Source: Psychroflexus sp. ALD_RP9 (lineage in GTDB: Bacteria; Bacteroidota; Bacteroidia; Flavobacteriales; Flavobacteriaceae). From it: a stretch of 64,000 nucleotides of DNA. Made by a program: the position numbers and the translations under genes. The DNA lies in contig NZ_CP062973.1 in NCBI RefSeq assembly GCF_017311165.1, positions 372,001 through 436,000 on the forward strand. Direction: 5' to 3'. The notes under the pieces are model-generated. The model saw nothing but the letters and a program-made list of their open reading frames with translations. It did not search any database and was not told the origin of the DNA. Below are positions 63,482-64,000 of the stretch, in pieces (within the stretch, counting starts at the first letter, position 1; the number at the start of each line of letters is the position of its first letter).

Positions 63482-63489
63482 TAAATTTG
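63482..63489 (+). promoter_or_regulatory. -7 element for rpsU
   Basis: TAAATTTG matches TAnnTTTG, with TTG at 63464-63466 (15-base spacer). It ends 41 bases before the ATG at 63531. No purine-rich ribosome binding site is visible in the leader. Confidence 0.5.
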
Positions 63490-63530
63490 CAACCTTTAAA
63501 ATAAGTAAACACGATTTAATATATTTATAT

Positions 63531-63725
63531 ATGCTAGTAGTAAAAGTTAAAGATGGTGAAAAAATAGAACGTGCATTAAAACGTTTAAAGCGAAAGTTTC
63601 GTGATACTAAAGTTTTACAGACTTTACGCGATAAAAAAGAATTTACAAAACCATCTGTTGAAAAGAGACAGCAAGTAAAAAAGGCTCAGTACATTCAGTC
63701 TTTAAAAGAGAAAGAGAACTTATAA
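63531..63725 (+). CDS. rpsU: 30S ribosomal protein bS21
   Basis: A 64-residue basic protein. VKVKDGEKIERALKRLKRKFRDTKVLQTLRDKKEFTKPS (spread over residues about 3-42) is the bS21 core; the C-terminal tail is Lys/Glu-rich. In Bacteroidetes bS21 covers the 16S rRNA tail that would pair with a Shine-Dalgarno sequence. A strong such site before rpsU has been described in Flavobacterium as an autoregulatory signal; I do not see one here. A terminator follows. Confidence 0.95.
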   Translation: MLVVKVKDGEKIERALKRLKRKFRDTKVLQTLRDKKEFTKPSVEKRQQVKKAQYIQSLKEKENL

Positions 63726-63754
63726 ACTTTCTTTTATTTTTGAATATAAAGCTT

Positions 63755-63786
63755 AAAGCTTTAGCGTAAATGCTAAAGCTTTTTTT
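63755..63786. terminator. Terminator between rpsU and DUF2797
   Basis: AAAGCTTTAGC (63755-63765) pairs with GCTAAAGCTTT (63772-63782) over a 6-base loop, and T residues run to 63786. It sits between the two convergent genes and ends 3 bases before the DUF2797 stop codon. Confidence 0.85.
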
Positions 63787-63788
63787 GC

Positions 63789-64000
63789 TTATACTAACTC
63801 TAAATCTACTACTAAACCTTCGTTGTTTCTAACATTAAAAACCGTTTGATCTTCAAAAATCAGGTATTGACCTTTAATCCCAACTAATTTACCTTTATAA
63901 TTTTGAGACTTATTAAGGTTTAAACTTTTAAGCTTTTCTGGATATTTTGTAACCGGAAATTTAATATTGGTTTCTTTATTATTGGTAATAACATAATCTT
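63789..64000 (-). CDS. DUF2797 family protein (C-terminus only)
   Basis: Reading leftwards from the window edge gives about 70 codons ending at a TAA at 63789-63791. The peptide contains YPEKLKSLNLNKSQ, YKGKLVGIKGQYLIFED and TVFNVRNNEG followed by VVDLELV, which is the end of DUF2797 proteins. These are about 260 residues long in full and of unknown function; they have zinc-binding cysteines in the N-terminal part, which is outside the window. Confidence 0.8.
   Translation of the reverse strand, partial: DYVITNNKETNIKFPVTKYPEKLKSLNLNKSQNYKGKLVGIKGQYLIFEDQTVFNVRNNEGLVVDLELV

Noticed and set aside
1-64000. Mobile elements, CRISPR arrays, tRNA or rRNA genes
   Set aside because: No transposase, integrase, phage gene, regularly spaced repeat or cloverleaf-like CCA-ending sequence was seen on either strand.

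Overview
The window is a stretch of core chromosome from a low-GC, probably marine, gliding-type member of the Flavobacteriaceae (Bacteroidetes). The evidence is consistent. Starts lack purine-rich ribosome binding sites. Many gene starts are preceded by the Bacteroidetes -7 element TAnnTTTG. There are two TonB-dependent receptors with an N-terminal carboxypeptidase-regulatory domain, a type B type-IX-secretion C-terminal domain, DUF4249, DUF3822, DUF2027-Smr, DUF6095, DUF5522 and DUF5683 proteins, and a FolK-deoxynucleoside kinase fusion. I see no prophage, insertion sequence, CRISPR array, integron, tRNA or rRNA. Genes are tightly packed; no gene-free stretch exceeds about 170 bases.

Layout. 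1-131: start of a copper-transport P-type ATPase (CcoI type), cut by the window edge. 235-1260: two exported small proteins. 1357-3845: SRPBCC protein, short-chain dehydrogenase and cryptochrome/photolyase, a light-associated trio behind a long inverted repeat. 3835-6009: kdsB and a RecD-like helicase. 6121-8088: membrane protein, DUF3822 and rsmD. 8118-8537: mscL. 8697-11051: an acyltransferase and a cysteine-synthase-like enzyme that together look like the cysteate/capnine (sulfonolipid) pathway. 11105-15428: oligopeptidase B, ybaB, DUF721, lipocalin and recF. 15531-21711: TPR protein, ribH, a small membrane protein, mutL, two rhomboids and a membrane EEP-fold enzyme. 21715-26894: WbqC-lepB-dapB-DUF5683-parB-parA, all on the minus strand. 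27024-31264: TonB receptor, DUF4249 lipoprotein, murQ and DUF6095. 31254-33383: MFS transporter and M48 protease. 33496-36765: two MsrBs, a collagen-like lipoprotein and a type-IX-secreted adhesin-like protein. 36849-43289: lpdA, SpoU methylase, M23 peptidase and TonB receptor. 43286-48937: cysteine desulfurase, a calcium-repeat lipoprotein, DUF2027-Smr, two CD225 proteins with DUF2752, and pepD. 48984-51825: cysM-cysE and an amine oxidase. 51994-57857: hemL, a glucosaminidase-LysM lipoprotein, a deaminase-like PLP enzyme with no normal start codon, DUF5522, hutU and DUF4136. 57947-64000: cyclophilin-FKBP fusion, FolK-dNK fusion, queuosine-precursor transporter, AsmA protein, rpsU and the end of a DUF2797 gene.

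How the parts fit. Most genes are housekeeping: envelope building (kdsB, lepB, dapB, AsmA, M23, murQ), DNA maintenance (recF, mutL, parAB, photolyase), sulfur and cysteine metabolism (cysEM, cysteine desulfurase, the second cysteine-synthase-like enzyme) and protein folding or repair (MsrB pair, double immunophilin). The most interesting items are the probable sulfonolipid gene pair, the light-associated operon with its dyad and a terminator-like hairpin inside the photolyase gene, the deaminase gene without an AUG, GUG or UUG start ahead of its cofactor lysine, and the CD225-CD225-DUF2752 cluster. No wholly new system is evident; the novelty lies in these details. All family names come from recognising protein sequence by eye; no database search was run.
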